A stretch of 64,000 bases of DNA from Spirodela intermedia (Eukaryota > Streptophyta > Magnoliopsida > Alismatales > Araceae), in NCBI GenBank assembly GCA_902729315.2, contig LR746272.1:4595037-4659036 (forward strand), given 5' to 3'. The translations under genes and the position numbers were made by a program. Of this stretch, positions 11,801 to 25,500 are shown in pieces. Numbering within the stretch: the stretch's first letter is position 1; every line of letters starts with the position of its first letter. The notes beneath the pieces are model-generated. The model did not search any database. It worked only from the letters and a program-made list of their open reading frames with translations, and was not told the DNA's origin.

Positions 11801-14072
11801 TAGAACTCTTTATATTTATAGTTTTCGCATAAATTCATGTTAAAAGTATTCTGGGGGGTTATTGGTGAAGTTCTGCAAGAACTGTGGAACTAGGATGTAC
11901 GTTTCTTGACAGCAGTCCCAGTTTGAATCCACTTTGTACTAGGAAAATAAATCTGATCCTGAACTTTTCTTGATTTGTGAATGTAAATATAGGAAAAGTT
12001 GTGAGAAATGAGGTGAAATGGATGCTGGAAAAAAATAATGAAGAGTGAAATGATGAAAGAACATATCGTGGAAAAGAACCTACCAGCATTGGTGTAGGTT
12101 AATGGCATCAGGAAACTGAGACAATGGAAACAATAGCTCTAATTTGCAGTCATGGGGGCTGGTACCTTCGATGTCCGTTCCTCTGTGAAAAACATAGCAA
12201 TCATAACACCTTGCAGAAAACGGTGGGAAACTGCCGCATAAGCAGACAGTTCCCTTTTGATATCTTCATGCCCGTTTGATTGCTTTCTGTGTCCAAGGTT
12301 TTGGAATTTTTCCTGTTTCCCCTGATGTATCATGGATCAGTGAAGAGTGAAACCACTCGAGTGCCATTCAAGTTGTTTACCTTATTACAAAGTTGCCATG
12401 ATCAAAGAAAAGCTTCTCTTTGACATCCTTTTTTCCCCCCACAATGAATCAAATTTATAATTTTTTTTCTTAAACAATTATAGTTATCTCCAATGATGTG
12501 CTAGTTTGGTTGAACACTTCTTTTTTGCAATGGGAAATTACTCGAAACCTCAGATGCATATTCCTCAGTGGCAAAAGTAGCTCCTCTTGCCAGAGCAATA
12601 TTATGCTTTCTGATCGGAGGATGGCCATTGAGAGATTTATGGGTTGATGATTCTATTGGCCAGCCGCATAAAACCTCCTTGATGGAGCGCTTTACAACGA
12701 TTATGTTCAGAGGAGGTGCCTCAGCGCTGACTTTGTTGACATCTCATGGCACTTTAGCTCTCGGAATTTGTCTGATGCTCGCAGGCACTGACTCGTGCGA
12801 GGGTCCCGATAGTGAAGCTGAAGGATCCTGCGACTGGAATCTCCTGCGACATTTGCATAAACAACATACTGGCCGTTGTTAACACCAAGCTTCTCAGGAA
12901 CTATTCTCAAATAGACCACCGGTTACGCCAGCTCGTCATCATCGTCAAGCACTGGGCAAAGTCTCGTGGAGTCAACGACACGTACCAGGGGACCCTCTCT
13001 AGCTACGCGTAAGACAATGCCCGCCAAATCTCTCACGACAGTCGTCAGGCAGGCGGCAGGTGTATTTTGACTTCAATTTTTGTTCTATTTTTTTTTCAAC
13101 CCTCCCGCCCCCGCAGGTATGTGCTGATGTGCATCCACTTTCTGCAACTGCGTAGACCTGCCATTCTTCCCTGCTTGCAGGTTTGTGGGTTTTCCCTGTT
13201 GTTTTAATATCATGATAGGTTGAGAATGAATGCAGGTCTTAGTGAACCAATTACCCTTCTTTTTTAGTTTCTCAAATGTTTTTGAAAGGTAGACTTTGGA
13301 AATATCTGGTCAAAACCAGTGGCTTTACGCATTTGGTCGAAAAAACCCAGTCCAGATCTTCAAAGACTCTCAAATTTTCTTCTGCTGAAGTATTCAATTG
13401 TTTCGCGTCCTGTTAAAAATCTGACTCATTTGGTCAGAGCCCCCTCCAGATCGTCAAAATCCTTTGTACTTGTCCTGATGAGACATTGAATTCCCCACGG
13501 CCACGCCCTGTTGACTTCATCTTGCTCCTCCTGCTCCTCCTGCTCCTCGCCAGGAGATGCAACCGACGTACATGGTGACGGTGGATGGCATCGAATGTGC
13601 CTTCTTTGACCAAGTTCAGAAACTTGAGCACTTCGGGTCCGTGAACAGGGAGAGCATCGCAGAGTTGCTCTGGGCATTTTTCAGCTACTGGGCATACCAT
13701 CATGACTACGCCAACAACGTCATATCCGTGCGGACGGGGGGCATCATCAGGTCAGACGTGGATCTTGGTCGTTCTTCTACCTTCCTTGAATGCTTAATTT
13801 CTTTCACTTATTTATTCCATCTCTCTCTCTCTCTCTCTTCCTGCAGCAAGCAATCCAAGGACTGGACGAGGCGGATAGGGAACGACCGGCACTTGATCTG
13901 TATAGAGGACCCTTTTGAACTCTCCCACGATCTCGGGCGTGTGGTCGACAAGTTCACCATTAAAATCCTGAGGGAGGAGTTCGAGCGGGCTGCTGAGATC
14001 ATGCAGTACGATCCCAACCCTTCGGTTCGGCTATTCGAGCCGTATGTCCGGCCGTCCCCCGAGCATAGCTGA
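8841..14072 (+). CDS. URT1: UTP:RNA uridylyltransferase (URT1), terminal nucleotidyltransferase
   Basis: URT1 adds uridines to oligoadenylated mRNA tails in the cytoplasm and P-bodies, limiting over-trimming and shaping mRNA decay. Exons: 8841-10352, 10770-11141, 12785-13008, 13117-13180, 13554-13750, 13847-14072, all GT-AG and in phase, giving 864 residues. The first ATG opens MADGG. Exon 1 (residues 1-504) is a low-complexity, Pro/Ser/His/Gln-rich disordered region with a QLGF motif at 197-200, of the kind used to dock decapping factors. The catalytic core follows: GS at 582-583, catalytic acids D594 and D596 in SSCDIDVCL, third acid D650 in GISCDICIN, then the central domain and PAP-associated domain with LICIEDPFE at 806-814. 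HESO1 is the other plant uridylyltransferase, but the MADGG start, long disordered N-terminus and core sequence favour URT1. A (CT)n tract lies in the last intron just before the acceptor. Confidence 0.95.
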
Positions 14073-14399
14073 GCTCTCCGAGCTTTAACCCCCTCCTCCC
14101 CCCTTCCTTCACTATTTATTAAATGTATGCCTGTAAATCCAGTCTTGGTCTTATTTATCATCATTAAAAAATATGACCATATTTCTCAACTGAAGAAATC
14201 GATCAATATATAAGATTGCTATTTACTTTTTGTGGTAATTTTCCTCTTTTCGTTTAAGATGTATGTTTATCTGGGTATTTATTGACGAACATGCACAGGT
14301 TGGTCTGTTCATGAGCAACCCTGACTTTATTTTTAGAAATTCAGGGTTTCCATCTTCTTTGTCATATAGGTGTTCTATGCTAACCTCATGTGTACCCTC

Positions 14400-14432
<33 letters not shown>

Positions 14433-14595
14433 CATGAGCTCTCTCTCCATCATTATATTAAAAAATGGGCAACTATGAGATAGGATGATAAAAATAGGTT
14501 CAGAGATTTTTATTTTCCTGCTCAGAAGTTTACATATTGAGTAACTAATTTGGGGTTAGATTCTTATCATCAATCGACAGGACGGCCACCGATCC

Positions 14596-14634
<39 letters not shown>

Positions 14635-15563
14635 GATTAGAAAAAACAAATCTTTAAAAGGAGTTAAAAGAACCGACGGGGCCCCTGGAACGAGCTCTTA
14701 TCCAAATGGGCTGGAACGAGAGCTGACTCAACCTCCCTGTCCGATCTCTGCCGGGGGGCGGAATTCCCTGTCGGATGACCCCCGGTCTCTCTTCAATCCT
14801 CAGCCGTGTAAAAGCCCCCCCCCCCCCCCCTGAGAGCCCACCAAGACCATGGCCGCGTCGTGAATCACGTGCGCTGCGTAGACCCGAAAAATATCGTCTC
14901 CGGACGGGGACATCCTCCGGCCAGCGCGATGAATCTTTAGCTCCCAGCTCTCCTCTCTTGATGTTTATTTATCCCCAATTGCTTCCCCCCATCTTTTTTT
15001 TCTCAGTGCACGGCAACCATTAATCAATCAGCTCCCCAATAGCGACGCCTTGGAGACCTCCCTCTCTCCGATGAATTTCAATTTTGAGCCCAACTCCCAG
15101 CCCGATCGATACCCACTCCCTATCCTCCGCTATTTTAAATGTAGTACCGTGGGCGGGGAAGGCTCTGTGGAGAAAGAGACGGAATTCAAGCACGAGGAAT
15201 GGAGTCCGCGTCAGAGAGCCCCGCCGGCCATAGCCTATTATTGTCCGCGTGTGCGCTGTGGATTGGGCACAGAGATCGCCTCCCTAATCCCCGGTACGGA
15301 GGTGTATTCGACTGCATGTTAATATCCTCCCCCACTGTGGAGGGGCTGAAGCTCACGTCAGAGGGACATTGGCGGGTTCCTACGCGGCCGGTGGTCCTCT
15401 CTCTCGTCACTGTTAGTCGCCGGTGGAGTGAAGGACTTGGCATGATTTGCATCGGGTTTCCATGTTTTTGTCGGGGTTTCTGGGCGGCCGTGTGGGTTAT
15501 GAGAATATAAATGGACCATCTTCTGGCAGAGTTTGTAGCTGCGTGAGGGGTCGTTCAAGCGGG
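14073..15563. other. Spacer between URT1 and the Nudix gene
   Basis: This is the 3' flank of URT1 followed by the probable promoter of the Nudix gene. It contains a (CT)n tract at 14400-14428, about eight GATT units near 14599-14632, and a C homopolymer at 14815-14830. From about 14650 the base composition becomes GC-rich, as expected near a plant promoter. Open frames here, including an ATG-initiated one at 15199-15510, match no family I know. Confidence 0.5.
14599..14632. repeat. (GATT)n tetranucleotide repeat
   Basis: About eight tandem GATT units lie between URT1 and the Nudix gene. Confidence 0.9.
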
Positions 15564-15674
15564 ATGGTGAAGTCGAATGTTTTATCCTTGGAGAGAAGCC
15601 TCTCCTCCCCATTTGTGGGGCGGAGGTGCTGCCGAAGAATCTCGGGAAAGCAATGTTCTTTGCCAGCCAGGGGT
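15564..15674 (+). other. Candidate first exon / plastid transit peptide of the Nudix gene
   Basis: An ATG at 15564 opens a frame rich in Ser, Arg and Leu with few acids (MVKSNVLSLERSLSSPF and onwards), the composition of a chloroplast transit peptide. NUDT8 relatives carry such a leader. It is followed by a (CT)n tract at 15681-15720. I could not join it in phase to the next exon at 15993 by an obvious GT-AG pair, so this is a suggestion only. Another ATG frame at 15199 is an alternative. Confidence 0.3.
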
Positions 15675-15676
15675 AG

Positions 15677-15723
<47 letters not shown>

Positions 15724-15992
15724 GTTGTCTGAATTGAAGGGGGCTTCATGGTAAAAATTTACGGAAAGCGGGATAAATCCTTATCCAGTTTCTCAGAGTT
15801 CGAATCATCCAGCCATTGCCGAAAACTGTGTGATTCTTACTCGGGTCTTCAAGCTCTACTCTTTAGTCTAATCTGTACGATCTGTACTCCGGTGCTTCAA
15901 ACTCATTAATCCATTAAATTATGGAGTTCACAGGAGTTCCTTCTAGTTGATGTTCTTCTACGGCTCTCGAGCCTTGTGTCTCACTGACCCAG

Positions 15993-18604
15993 GTCATCTT
16001 GCCAGATATATCCTGCTCATCTGCTAGAATTTCCAGAAAAGGAATTGAGCTAGAGAGCCAGAAGAAGTTCCTGCCAAACGACTTGTCCAGAGGTTTTGGA
16101 CTCAATAAAGCATATAAAAGGCCATACACAAGAAAAAGCTACGTGCTGGATGCTGCAGACGACGAATACGACGGGGTCATCATTGATTCAGAGAGATTAC
16201 CACATAATCCAAGCATCTTTGCCTCTGCTCTGCAGACCTCCCTGTTTCACTGGAGATTGAAGGTATTCTTAGATAGACTGAAGCCCGCATTATTCCTTTT
16301 GATTCTAATTCGATGATCATTTAAATGGAGTGACATATTCTTTAAATATGTGTCAAGTCTGCAATAATAACGCAGTTCATATGTTTTTACCTAGGGGACT
16401 ATGTGGATATTTTGAAGGTTTTATTGCAAAGTGGGTGCTGGGTCGAGCTTGTTCATAAATTATGAACCGAACTAGTCACTATTCGTGTCACTCACTGTAT
16501 CCTGATCGAAACTTCTTCTTGTGTCTTGATCCAGGGGAAGAAAGGAGTTTGGCTCAAGCTGCCACTTGAGCTCTCTGATCTCGTGCCTATTGCTGTGAAG
16601 GTGGGAATCATCTGAACACCCAGCATCTGTGGTCCACGTCATGACCTCTCCCTTTTAATATGAGCCAGATCATAATTTAGATCCGAAAGTGGGTCATTTT
16701 GGCTCATAATATTTTAAAAACTGACTCATTAGGTTATGGACAGCACGCTATATTGTGTATACGGCATGAGAATGTTTTACTCAGACGCTCGTGTTGTGAT
16801 CCAGGAAGGGTTCAAGTATCATCATGCAGAGGAAGACTATGTAATGCTAGCCTACTGGATTTCTGAAGGCCCCAGTATGCTTCCTGGGAACGCTTCTCAC
16901 CAAGTTGGAGTCGGAGGATTTGTGATAAATAACAAAAATGAGGTAACGTTGATCAAGGAAAGGCTATATTTACGATCAGTTTAAATATTCCAGTGATTAT
17001 TTACTGTTGTCCATCATTGAATCACAAGTGTTTTTAAAAAAAATAAATTTCCATCGCTAACTAGTGATATAATATAAAATTTTCAATTAATACTATTTCT
17101 GTCCATCATTAAATCACGAGTGTTTGCTTTGTTTTTTTTCATCAAAATTTTCATCTTCTGCAGGTTCTCGTGGTTCAAGAAAAACATTGTGCGCCTGCAT
17201 TTTCTGGTTTCTGGAAGTTGCCCACTGGCTTCATTCTCGAGGTATTTATTCCTTTATCAATTTTGAAACTAGAAAATATACTATTCTTCTCTAAAATCGA
17301 GTTTTTTTCTTTTCTTGGCTTGTCAGGCCGAGGAAATTTTCGAGGGAGCTGTGAGAGAAGTTAAGGAGGAAACTGGTGTAAGTTGCCAATCCATCACACT
17401 ATTTATTCTTTATTAGTACTTGGCTGTTCCCTTAAAAGGATGGAAGAAGTGATCGAACTGTATTTAATCAATGATTCCTGATGAATATGCAGATTGATAC
17501 AGAATTTGAGGAGGTAGTTGCCTTCCGGTAAGAACCTTTTTTTCCCCCTCATTTCCCAGTGTTTATATTAGAATATAATGATGCATAAAATTGCTGAATC
17601 AACCATCTGGATCTTCATGATTTAATGTGTTGTTCGACCCGGTGCCAAGAACAAATTTTAAATCTCTTGACTGCGCGATCGCATCAGTGGCATTTATTCT
17701 GTGTACTTCCCTTCTCAGGCATGCTCATCGCGTGGCATTTGAAAAGTCCGATCTGTTCTTCATCTGCATGCTGAGACCTTTGACGACAACAATTCAAATA
17801 GATGATCTCGAAATCCAAGCAGCCAAGGTGAGCCATGATCCCTGACGCTGTGGCTTTCCTTCATGTTTTACTAATGATGAGAAGAAGAAATGTTTCTGTG
17901 GAAATTGAGCAGCCAGAATTCACCTCCTCCTGGTAGTAGAACGTTGACAAAATCTTCGGGAAGGCTAACCTAGAAAATTTCATCTGGAACATATCTCCTC
18001 ACATTGGGGACTGATTTGCTGAAATTATTGGGTAAAATATCTGTGGCACAAAGAGTTTCCTTTGTGATCGTGGTTGACTTTTTCAGAAAACCCAGACGTG
18101 AAATGTTTTGCAAAGGATTTATCAATAACAACATCTGATGCCCTCTTCCCTCACTCTCCTGTGGTTGGCCTCCTACTTCAAAGATGTGTTATTAGTAGAG
18201 AAGACCCACCCACATCTGGGTGGACTTGGTTTCTCAGATGGTTGGTCAATCTATAAAAATTAGAAACTGAAAGCTTCCCTTTTCCCCTCCCGCTCCAGTG
18301 GTTGCTCCTCGTTGGGCTGGTTCGTAGAGAAAAAAAAAAAGAAAAGAGTGTTGTCCTATCTCTTCTATGGGATGTCTGCTCCCTAACTGTGTTGTCCTAT
18401 CTCCAGTGGATGCCCCTCGTTGACTTCGTCGAGCAGCCGACCGTTCGGGGGGACCAGTTGTTCAGGAAGATCATTGATATCTGCATCAAACGTCTCTCCA
18501 AGCGCTACTGCGGGCTTTCAGCCCACCATTTGAGCTCGGAGTTCGACGGGACGTCCTCGTGTTTATACTACAACGTGCTGGACATTCCTGATTGCAGCAG
18601 CTGA
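15993..18604 (+). CDS. NUDT8: Nudix hydrolase 8-like protein (5' end unresolved)
   Basis: Nudix enzymes hydrolyse nucleoside diphosphates linked to another group, using Mg-binding glutamates in the Nudix box. Exons: about 15993-16262, 16535-16600, 16805-16942, 17164-17241, 17327-17377, 17493-17527, 17719-17827 and 18407-18604 (TGA), all consistent in phase. The Nudix box GX5EX7REVXEEXG spans the fourth and fifth exons: GFILEAEEIFEGAVREVKEE then TG, with every key residue present. Upstream are the family-typical pre-Nudix blocks GKKGVWLKLP and YHHAEEDYVMLAYW; after the box come HAHRVAFEKSDLFFICMLRP and a C-terminus ending in LYYNVLD. The order matches Arabidopsis NUDT8, a plastid-type member of the NUDT2/5/6/7/8/10 group. 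An in-frame TGA at 15948-15950 and a good acceptor at 15992 show that at least one coding exon lies upstream. The gene is tail-to-tail with LPEAT2. Confidence 0.9.
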
Positions 18605-19586
18605 AGGATTGGAAGCTGTGGGTCGTTGGATGGACGTCCCCGTCCAGCAGTGATAATCGACAGCAGTTGCTATTGGAAGCTGACCATATCGTGACCTCAA
18701 ATAGCAACGAGCCGAGCAATCCAGCTGTGATGAAGAAGAAGCTACTCTTCCAAGGTTTACTGTATGTGGGCTTCACTGGAGGCGGGAGGTCTGGTTCTGG
18801 GTACTGCGACCAGAAGCTTTGTTTCTTTTTTAATGTACAGATACGACAGCGGGGGGGGGAGGGTGCATGTCCCATGTGTAGGCATCTAGTTCCTCACAAT
18901 GCCTACCTTGGCTTACCTTACAGACGCTGATTCCCAGCTTCAGGGCGACATGAGTGAGCCAGAAGATTGTAGATAATAGTCTCTTGTGTGATCATTTAAG
19001 CGATTAAATCTGCCTTTCAGGAAGAATACACTTTATTGGCAATAATCTCAAGCGTGTGCATGTAAAAAATATTTGGGAAGGAAGATACTTTTAGTTTCTG
19101 AAAAAGACAACTTCATTTAGAAAATATTTGGGAAAGAAGCCTTGCTACGGGACATGTTTCATGACTTTCTCTTTCACAGTAAGAAATGCCATAATCTCTC
19201 TCTCTCTCTCTCTCTTTCACAGTAAGCAAAAAGTTCACAATCTGAAATCTGAGGATCCAAGTGACGATGTCTCGGGCCACGCCATAAATCTAAATCTCCA
19301 CAATGGATGAAAGCCTTTTTATTAATAATAATAATAATGGTTACAGAGACAATTTCTCCGCAGGGGTAATCGACTTCAGCTTGCATCACACAATCTTTCA
19401 AAGAATGTTGGGTCTAAAAATCGACATTTACAAGTACAAATTTGAAAAACCATTTCCGACTCCACGCCGTTTTCCTTAGAATCCCTCTCCCAGAAGTTTC
19501 TTCACATCCCATTTATCAAAAGCACACGGGCAAGCTTGAGCCGGAGATGGGAAAAAGAATCCCATAGTCAACGTGAGATATATCAT
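18605..19586. other. Convergent spacer between the Nudix gene and LPEAT2
   Basis: About 980 bp lie between the two stop codons. This should hold both 3' untranslated regions and polyadenylation signals. A short (CT)n tract lies at 19195-19214 and an (AAT)n run near 19322-19337. No gene is seen. Confidence 0.6.
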
Positions 19587-22500
19587 TCAGTAATAAACGT
19601 CCATTGAGTCATGAGGCCTCTTGCTGACCAGAAAGACGGCGATCATCAGTGGGTTCTTCTGCAAGAACTCCATGAAGTCTCTCCTAGAGACCACCCCATC
19701 TTTGTCGACATCAAATGACCTGAAGAGCTCACGAAGCTGCAACCAGGAGAGGACAGTCAAGAAGCCTAGCGGCCATCATTGAGTAAAGATTAGTGCTCAA
19801 GAGCTTACAGTTTCCGAGGAGATTCCAGGGATTGCGGATCCAACGACCTCCCCCAGCTGCAGAGGCCAGACGGGTCAGAGCCTCAAACACCTCATGCCCC
19901 CACACGTAGAACAGACAAGGAAGAAATTACCTTCTCTCTCGACAGAAGATCCCCACTGCTGCATTCACTGAAGATTTCCCCACACGTCTGCTGAAATGAC
20001 GCCTGCTTTAATATGCTGCCGGAGCCCAGCAAAAACTGCATCGGTTCGGGTCATCCCAATTAAAATATAGTAAGCAGGCCATCTCCTCTGGGAAATCAGG
20101 CTTCTTTTATAAGGACAGTATTTTCTCTACTTTACACCGGAATAGCAAGTGGAAATCACTTAATTGGGGAAACAAGTGGATCAATAAAGTATCCAAATTC
20201 TAAGGAAAAATCATTGTTGATATAGTTCAAGACCTCAAAGTAAATTGACGTTTTGGAGAAATGCAGTCCACAATAACTATGTTCTTCAATGGAACGAGAA
20301 TTTGAGATTATTGAAGATACTGGTTCTCTCTTCCTACCTGTCGAAAGGTTATAAATCCTTTGTTCTCCACATCGACGAATCGAAAAACCTTCATAATGAA
20401 ATGCACGGCGTCACATCACTATGGTACGTCAGTGAAAAATTATAAATCAATACCCTATTCGATAAAATAATTGCAGAAAGAATCTAAACATGAAAAAGGT
20501 CTGCATGAATATGATAGTGCACACAGTTACTCGTCAAGGGGAAAGCCAAGCGATTAAAAACAACTGTGCCGTGCCATTTTCCTAAAATACTTCCATGACC
20601 ACAACTATATCAGTATCTACAGTGATCTAAGCAAGCATTCGGCCAGAGAATCACCATCCAAAGCCATACAAATGGTCGATATGAGTTGCTACTGTCAGAA
20701 GCCTTTTGAACTGACAGGAAAGCTCAAGTCTGAGAAACTTTTGAACAAACTTGGCGGTTACCTCAGTTCATAGAGCGAATCTCATCAGTTCCTCTTCTCA
20801 TCATGTGAATCTTCGGCGGGGTCTACACAGTTTTTGATTGAGGTGAAAAGGAAACCTAAACCGGGGTTTAAAATGCAACTGAGGCTGCCCGACTTGGAAA
20901 CATGATGGAGCCCAAATAATTACCAGAAAACAGACATAGATAGGTGCATAACTTTCTTTTTTTCTTTTTTTTTTCTTTCAACCTATTCTCCAGCTTAATG
21001 TTCAGCAAGCCCTGAAAAATCAAAGGAAAGAGATATTGCAAAGAAGAACGGAGGATGCAAAAATGAACACTGACCTTCTCGGAGAGTGGACTAGAAGGAC
21101 CCAAGTGCATAGATGTTAGAAAGTCATGAAAATCGACCCGACCACTGAAATAGTGACACAGCATAAATAGCTCGGTTATTATAGAGTAAAATCTCCCAGA
21201 TGTCACATAAAGAATGCAAATAGCAACTATTTCGCACCAGTTTGAATCATAATCAAGTCGACTTCAATGAAAAGCCAGAATTCAAAAGAAAAACTAATTC
21301 ATGACCATCTGGAAGTGACTATCTTGCAAAACTGTAAAGATGGATGTGCTGCCAACTCATCACTGAGATTAATCAACACTTGAGCATTCTTAATGAGAAA
21401 AAAAAAATTGGAAAACACATGCGGCTAGAACATTAGTTACATGCATAGTGTGCGAAATCAGCTGATTTCGACCTTTACTCCACCTCCCAATCCCAGTGAA
21501 CATAAAAAAAAAAAAGTAAAAGCACCGGATTGTGTCTGAACGGCCCACTTAGTTGAGAAAATCGGCCTGAGAACAATATTGTCCCAAAGAGATTTGATGG
21601 ATGAGGAATCCAGCTATGTATTTTTGGAAGTGGAATACTGTAAACACGATAGAAGAAAGGATTAGGTGGCACAACTGTTTGAAAGATGGAGACAGAGCTG
21701 TGAGCTTCATAACAAGGAATCCTATCTCATGCTTGACTGATCGAATAACGAAATGATAAAAGTTCTTTGATCAAAGATACACCGTTACAGAAGAGAAACA
21801 CTAATATTGCCATAGGATGCAAGCGCATGTGGCTAAACTTAATGCAGATCCTTCAGGTTCCAAGAATGTGAGTCACTGTCACAAAAGTAATAAAAAGAAA
21901 GTGTTGACAGTCGCATGTGCTTATGTAAAGATAACGGTAACCGTAATCTGACCAAAGCTTAATGGCGAGGAGCAAAAGCAGCAGGTTGTAGAAATGATGC
22001 TTTTGTTTGAAGCAAGAAATCTCCCAAAGGAGTGTGGCATAACAGCTAGCAGCAGAAAGTATAACCATAACTAAATTAACGTCAACGAATGGAGGACCTC
22101 ATAAAAGAGGAGTAGCTGGGACAGAGAACATGAGAAACTGAAGGGAGTAACAGTGAGCCATATCAAGGAGGGAGTACATATTAGCATAGACAAGAAAGGT
22201 AGAAGCCTAAGACCGCATTTTCAGACCCTTGGAGGTTCTAGGTGAACAAAAAATTGTCGAAAGATCATATCTGAATGATTTCTCTACTTTTGGAGCCAAA
22301 GTTATTTGATTCAGGGTTTCAGAATTTGGGATCCATCGACCATATAGTGTGTACACAAACAACTTTTCTGTTGTTTATGGCACAACATATTATCACTTAT
22401 CTTACTAAGCATTAGGGATATTTTGAAGTTTTATTTTGATTATGAAATATAAATCAATAAAAAAAAATATAAGATGAAGTAAATATAAAAAATTCACATT

Positions 22501-25500
22501 AACGAACATAAATTCACATCAAGAGTTTAAATAAAAAAGGTAAATATTCATCTAAATTAGATAGATCTAATTGAACAAATCGAAGATGAAAATATATGCA
22601 GAAGGAAGTAAATCAAATTTTCTAGAAAACTGAATATTACTTGGAATCTGGGTTCATGTCAAGGAACTTATCCAAGAATTCCAAAGCTTCTGATGTAGTG
22701 ACATTCACTAACTACAAAAGATGGTTACATTAGATCGACAGAAATTCCAGGAATAATCAAAAACTAAATAAAATAGATATAAAAGATTTATTGAATAATG
22801 AAACCAAAAGTGCAGCAACATTTCTTTAATTTCCAGAAAACTAAACTAGAGAGGCTCATTAATACAAGCTAATATTGAAAACCATATAACATATTTTACA
22901 GATACATTACTAGAAACGATCTATAATTAGAAGAATATCCAGTCTCAAAAATAGTCCTAAGAATTCCGTATTAAAACCTCCAAGAGCCGCTAATGACACA
23001 TCCTTTTGGGATTTTTCAGAACTGTACATCATTGGAAATGAATGATGACAAATGATGAAACAATTATGTCGGTAGATAAACTGATGTGAAAGTAGTTGAG
23101 GGGTTTTATAGTCGCATGAAGTAATAAAGCCACTCATTCAAGCTCACAGATATAAAAACAATTATGAATATTTACATTGAGTTCCTTGAAAGAGCACAAA
23201 ATTTTCACATGGCAGATTGAGGTCTTTATGACACAGATGAACAAACATGAACGTCGGCCGTTGGTCCTGAAAGTAATTCCTTTCCGAACATAAGGATTGC
23301 ATACTTCTGGGACTATCCTCTACAAAATTGCCTTCTAAAATAAATACCCCAAAAAAATTCAAAAGTGAGGTAGAATTTCAAATAAAAATCCACATATACC
23401 TCAACATGAGACGCAGCATTCAGTGGGTTCTAGTATCTCTATTGTTTAGACCAAAAAACAATTAACAATTGAATTGGGGATGGAGATTGATGCATCGAAA
23501 GGATTAGCAGTCGGAAGTTGTGTACTATTGGATCATTGCAACTTGTTATGATTTCAGGGTCAAATAAGTTAAATGACCTATTAAGCTCGATCCATACTGT
23601 TCATAGGTGATCCTGTTTGGCGATTGAAAGTTTTTTGATAGAAATTACAATAAACATATCATCTCAAAATCTTTGCTGGGATTTTCCATAAAGTGAAACC
23701 GGTAACACAGGTAAAACTTATCCACCAAAAACAGATATACAACTTCATATAATTAGAGAATTATGTGCATGAAATAATTTCATGAAGGTTGAAGAAACAA
23801 ACTTCATTATTTGCTTAATCACATTGATTCAGGGGAGCTGAAAGAAGCAGCACAGCTAGGAAAGTGCATCAAGTAGTGGCAATCGAGACAGTTTAGACTT
23901 TCTACCAAAAGCAAGCGTGCATTACTTAAAGTTGGACTTACACTCTCAACCCACGCCATCTCTACCATGTAAGCAGAGGGTTTTTCCTGGACAGAAAATT
24001 GAAGAACAACAAATAGATTAGTAAACAGGAAAGTCAATAGGAGTGGCATTTCCTTCAATGTGAACTTTATTTAAGGATGAACTCATGAAATAATGAGGAT
24101 AAAGGTATTGGCCAAGTTAGCTTAATTTCAAGCCTTCCAAGACCAAAAATATATATTTTCTTAGGCAGCCTTGGATACAGGTCTTACTTATATTAGTGTT
24201 TATATCAAGAATATCTGTAACTGAATTACCATAGGAATTAGGCATAGCATTGAAAGCATGATCAAGAAAAATCAATACTTTTCTATGGCATAAAGTTCCC
24301 CAAATGCCAACAAGAATGATAATATTAACAAATAAAAGTTTATAATAGTATTGCAAGTCCAACCTTTATAAATGAAAACTTGTAGTTTTACACCTCACTA
24401 GTTTTGGCAAGACATATGACTTTCTGGAAAACATGGGACTGGAACCCCTCAGAGACAAACTTGCCAACTTCACCATCACTAACATCATCATCAAGCCCAC
24501 ATCCACCAGTCTGGGTTCAGCTTAATGTACCTTGCCTAGGGACCAAGGTATCCCACTTATGGTTTAAACTGAGCCTAAGTTCCACAATACCCCAGGAACC
24601 CCTCAGTGGAGCTCCAATAATTTATGTTCCTTACAAAGAGCACTTTTCACAGGAGGAAAGTCACTACATTCCCCTAACCTTCACTGCCTCCGATCCATCA
24701 ACTGCTCCATCTTTTCAATAAAAATAATGTTGACTAGCTCGGCAAGATGAAAGAGAGATCTTAGGGTCCTAAAACAGGGACCAAAACAAGGGTAGAAGCA
24801 AGGGTAGCAACCAGGGAAACTAACTGAAAGGAACAGGCGAAAATAACTCCACCGAGACAGAAAATAGGAAAGAACAGAACAAGGGTTACCGGAGGAAACT
24901 CTAAAACAGTTGGGGATGAGTTTGAGAGCGCCCCACTTTCCCACTGACTTCTTCCAAAAGTGCCCCATAGTGAGGATCCTTAAGGGTCCTTATACCCATT
25001 CTCCTTCATGGCCCCTTGGCCCAGCTTCCTTTGACCCATCTACATTTTAACCTTCCCTCTCCAGGCTTAAGTAACTCGGACATTGGGCCTGGTATTGGGC
25101 CCAACAGTTACGGACCTAACAAACCCCCCTCCTCCCCCACACCTATTTGTTCCACCTTGTCCACAAGATGGAAGTCAGGAAACTGGTGATGGATGGTTGA
25201 TGCTGCTTCTCAAGTAGCTTCAAAGTCAGGTAGACCCTTCCATTTGATCAGGACCTCCATTCCGGTGGTGCCTTGGAGAGTCTCTACACTGCTCCTGGTT
25301 GGACTTCCGTTTGGTGTTGGTAGACTTGGTCTTCATACAGGATTGGGCCTGTGTTAATGCTGCTCCAGCAGCAAGCCATCCTTATTGTTAAGATAAACTG
25401 AAACACTACTGATGTCCGTGATAAGATTAAATACCACTCTTCTTGCCATGGCCCAGAGATCCTTATCAACACTAAATCCACCATTTTCAGGGCTTTCCAT

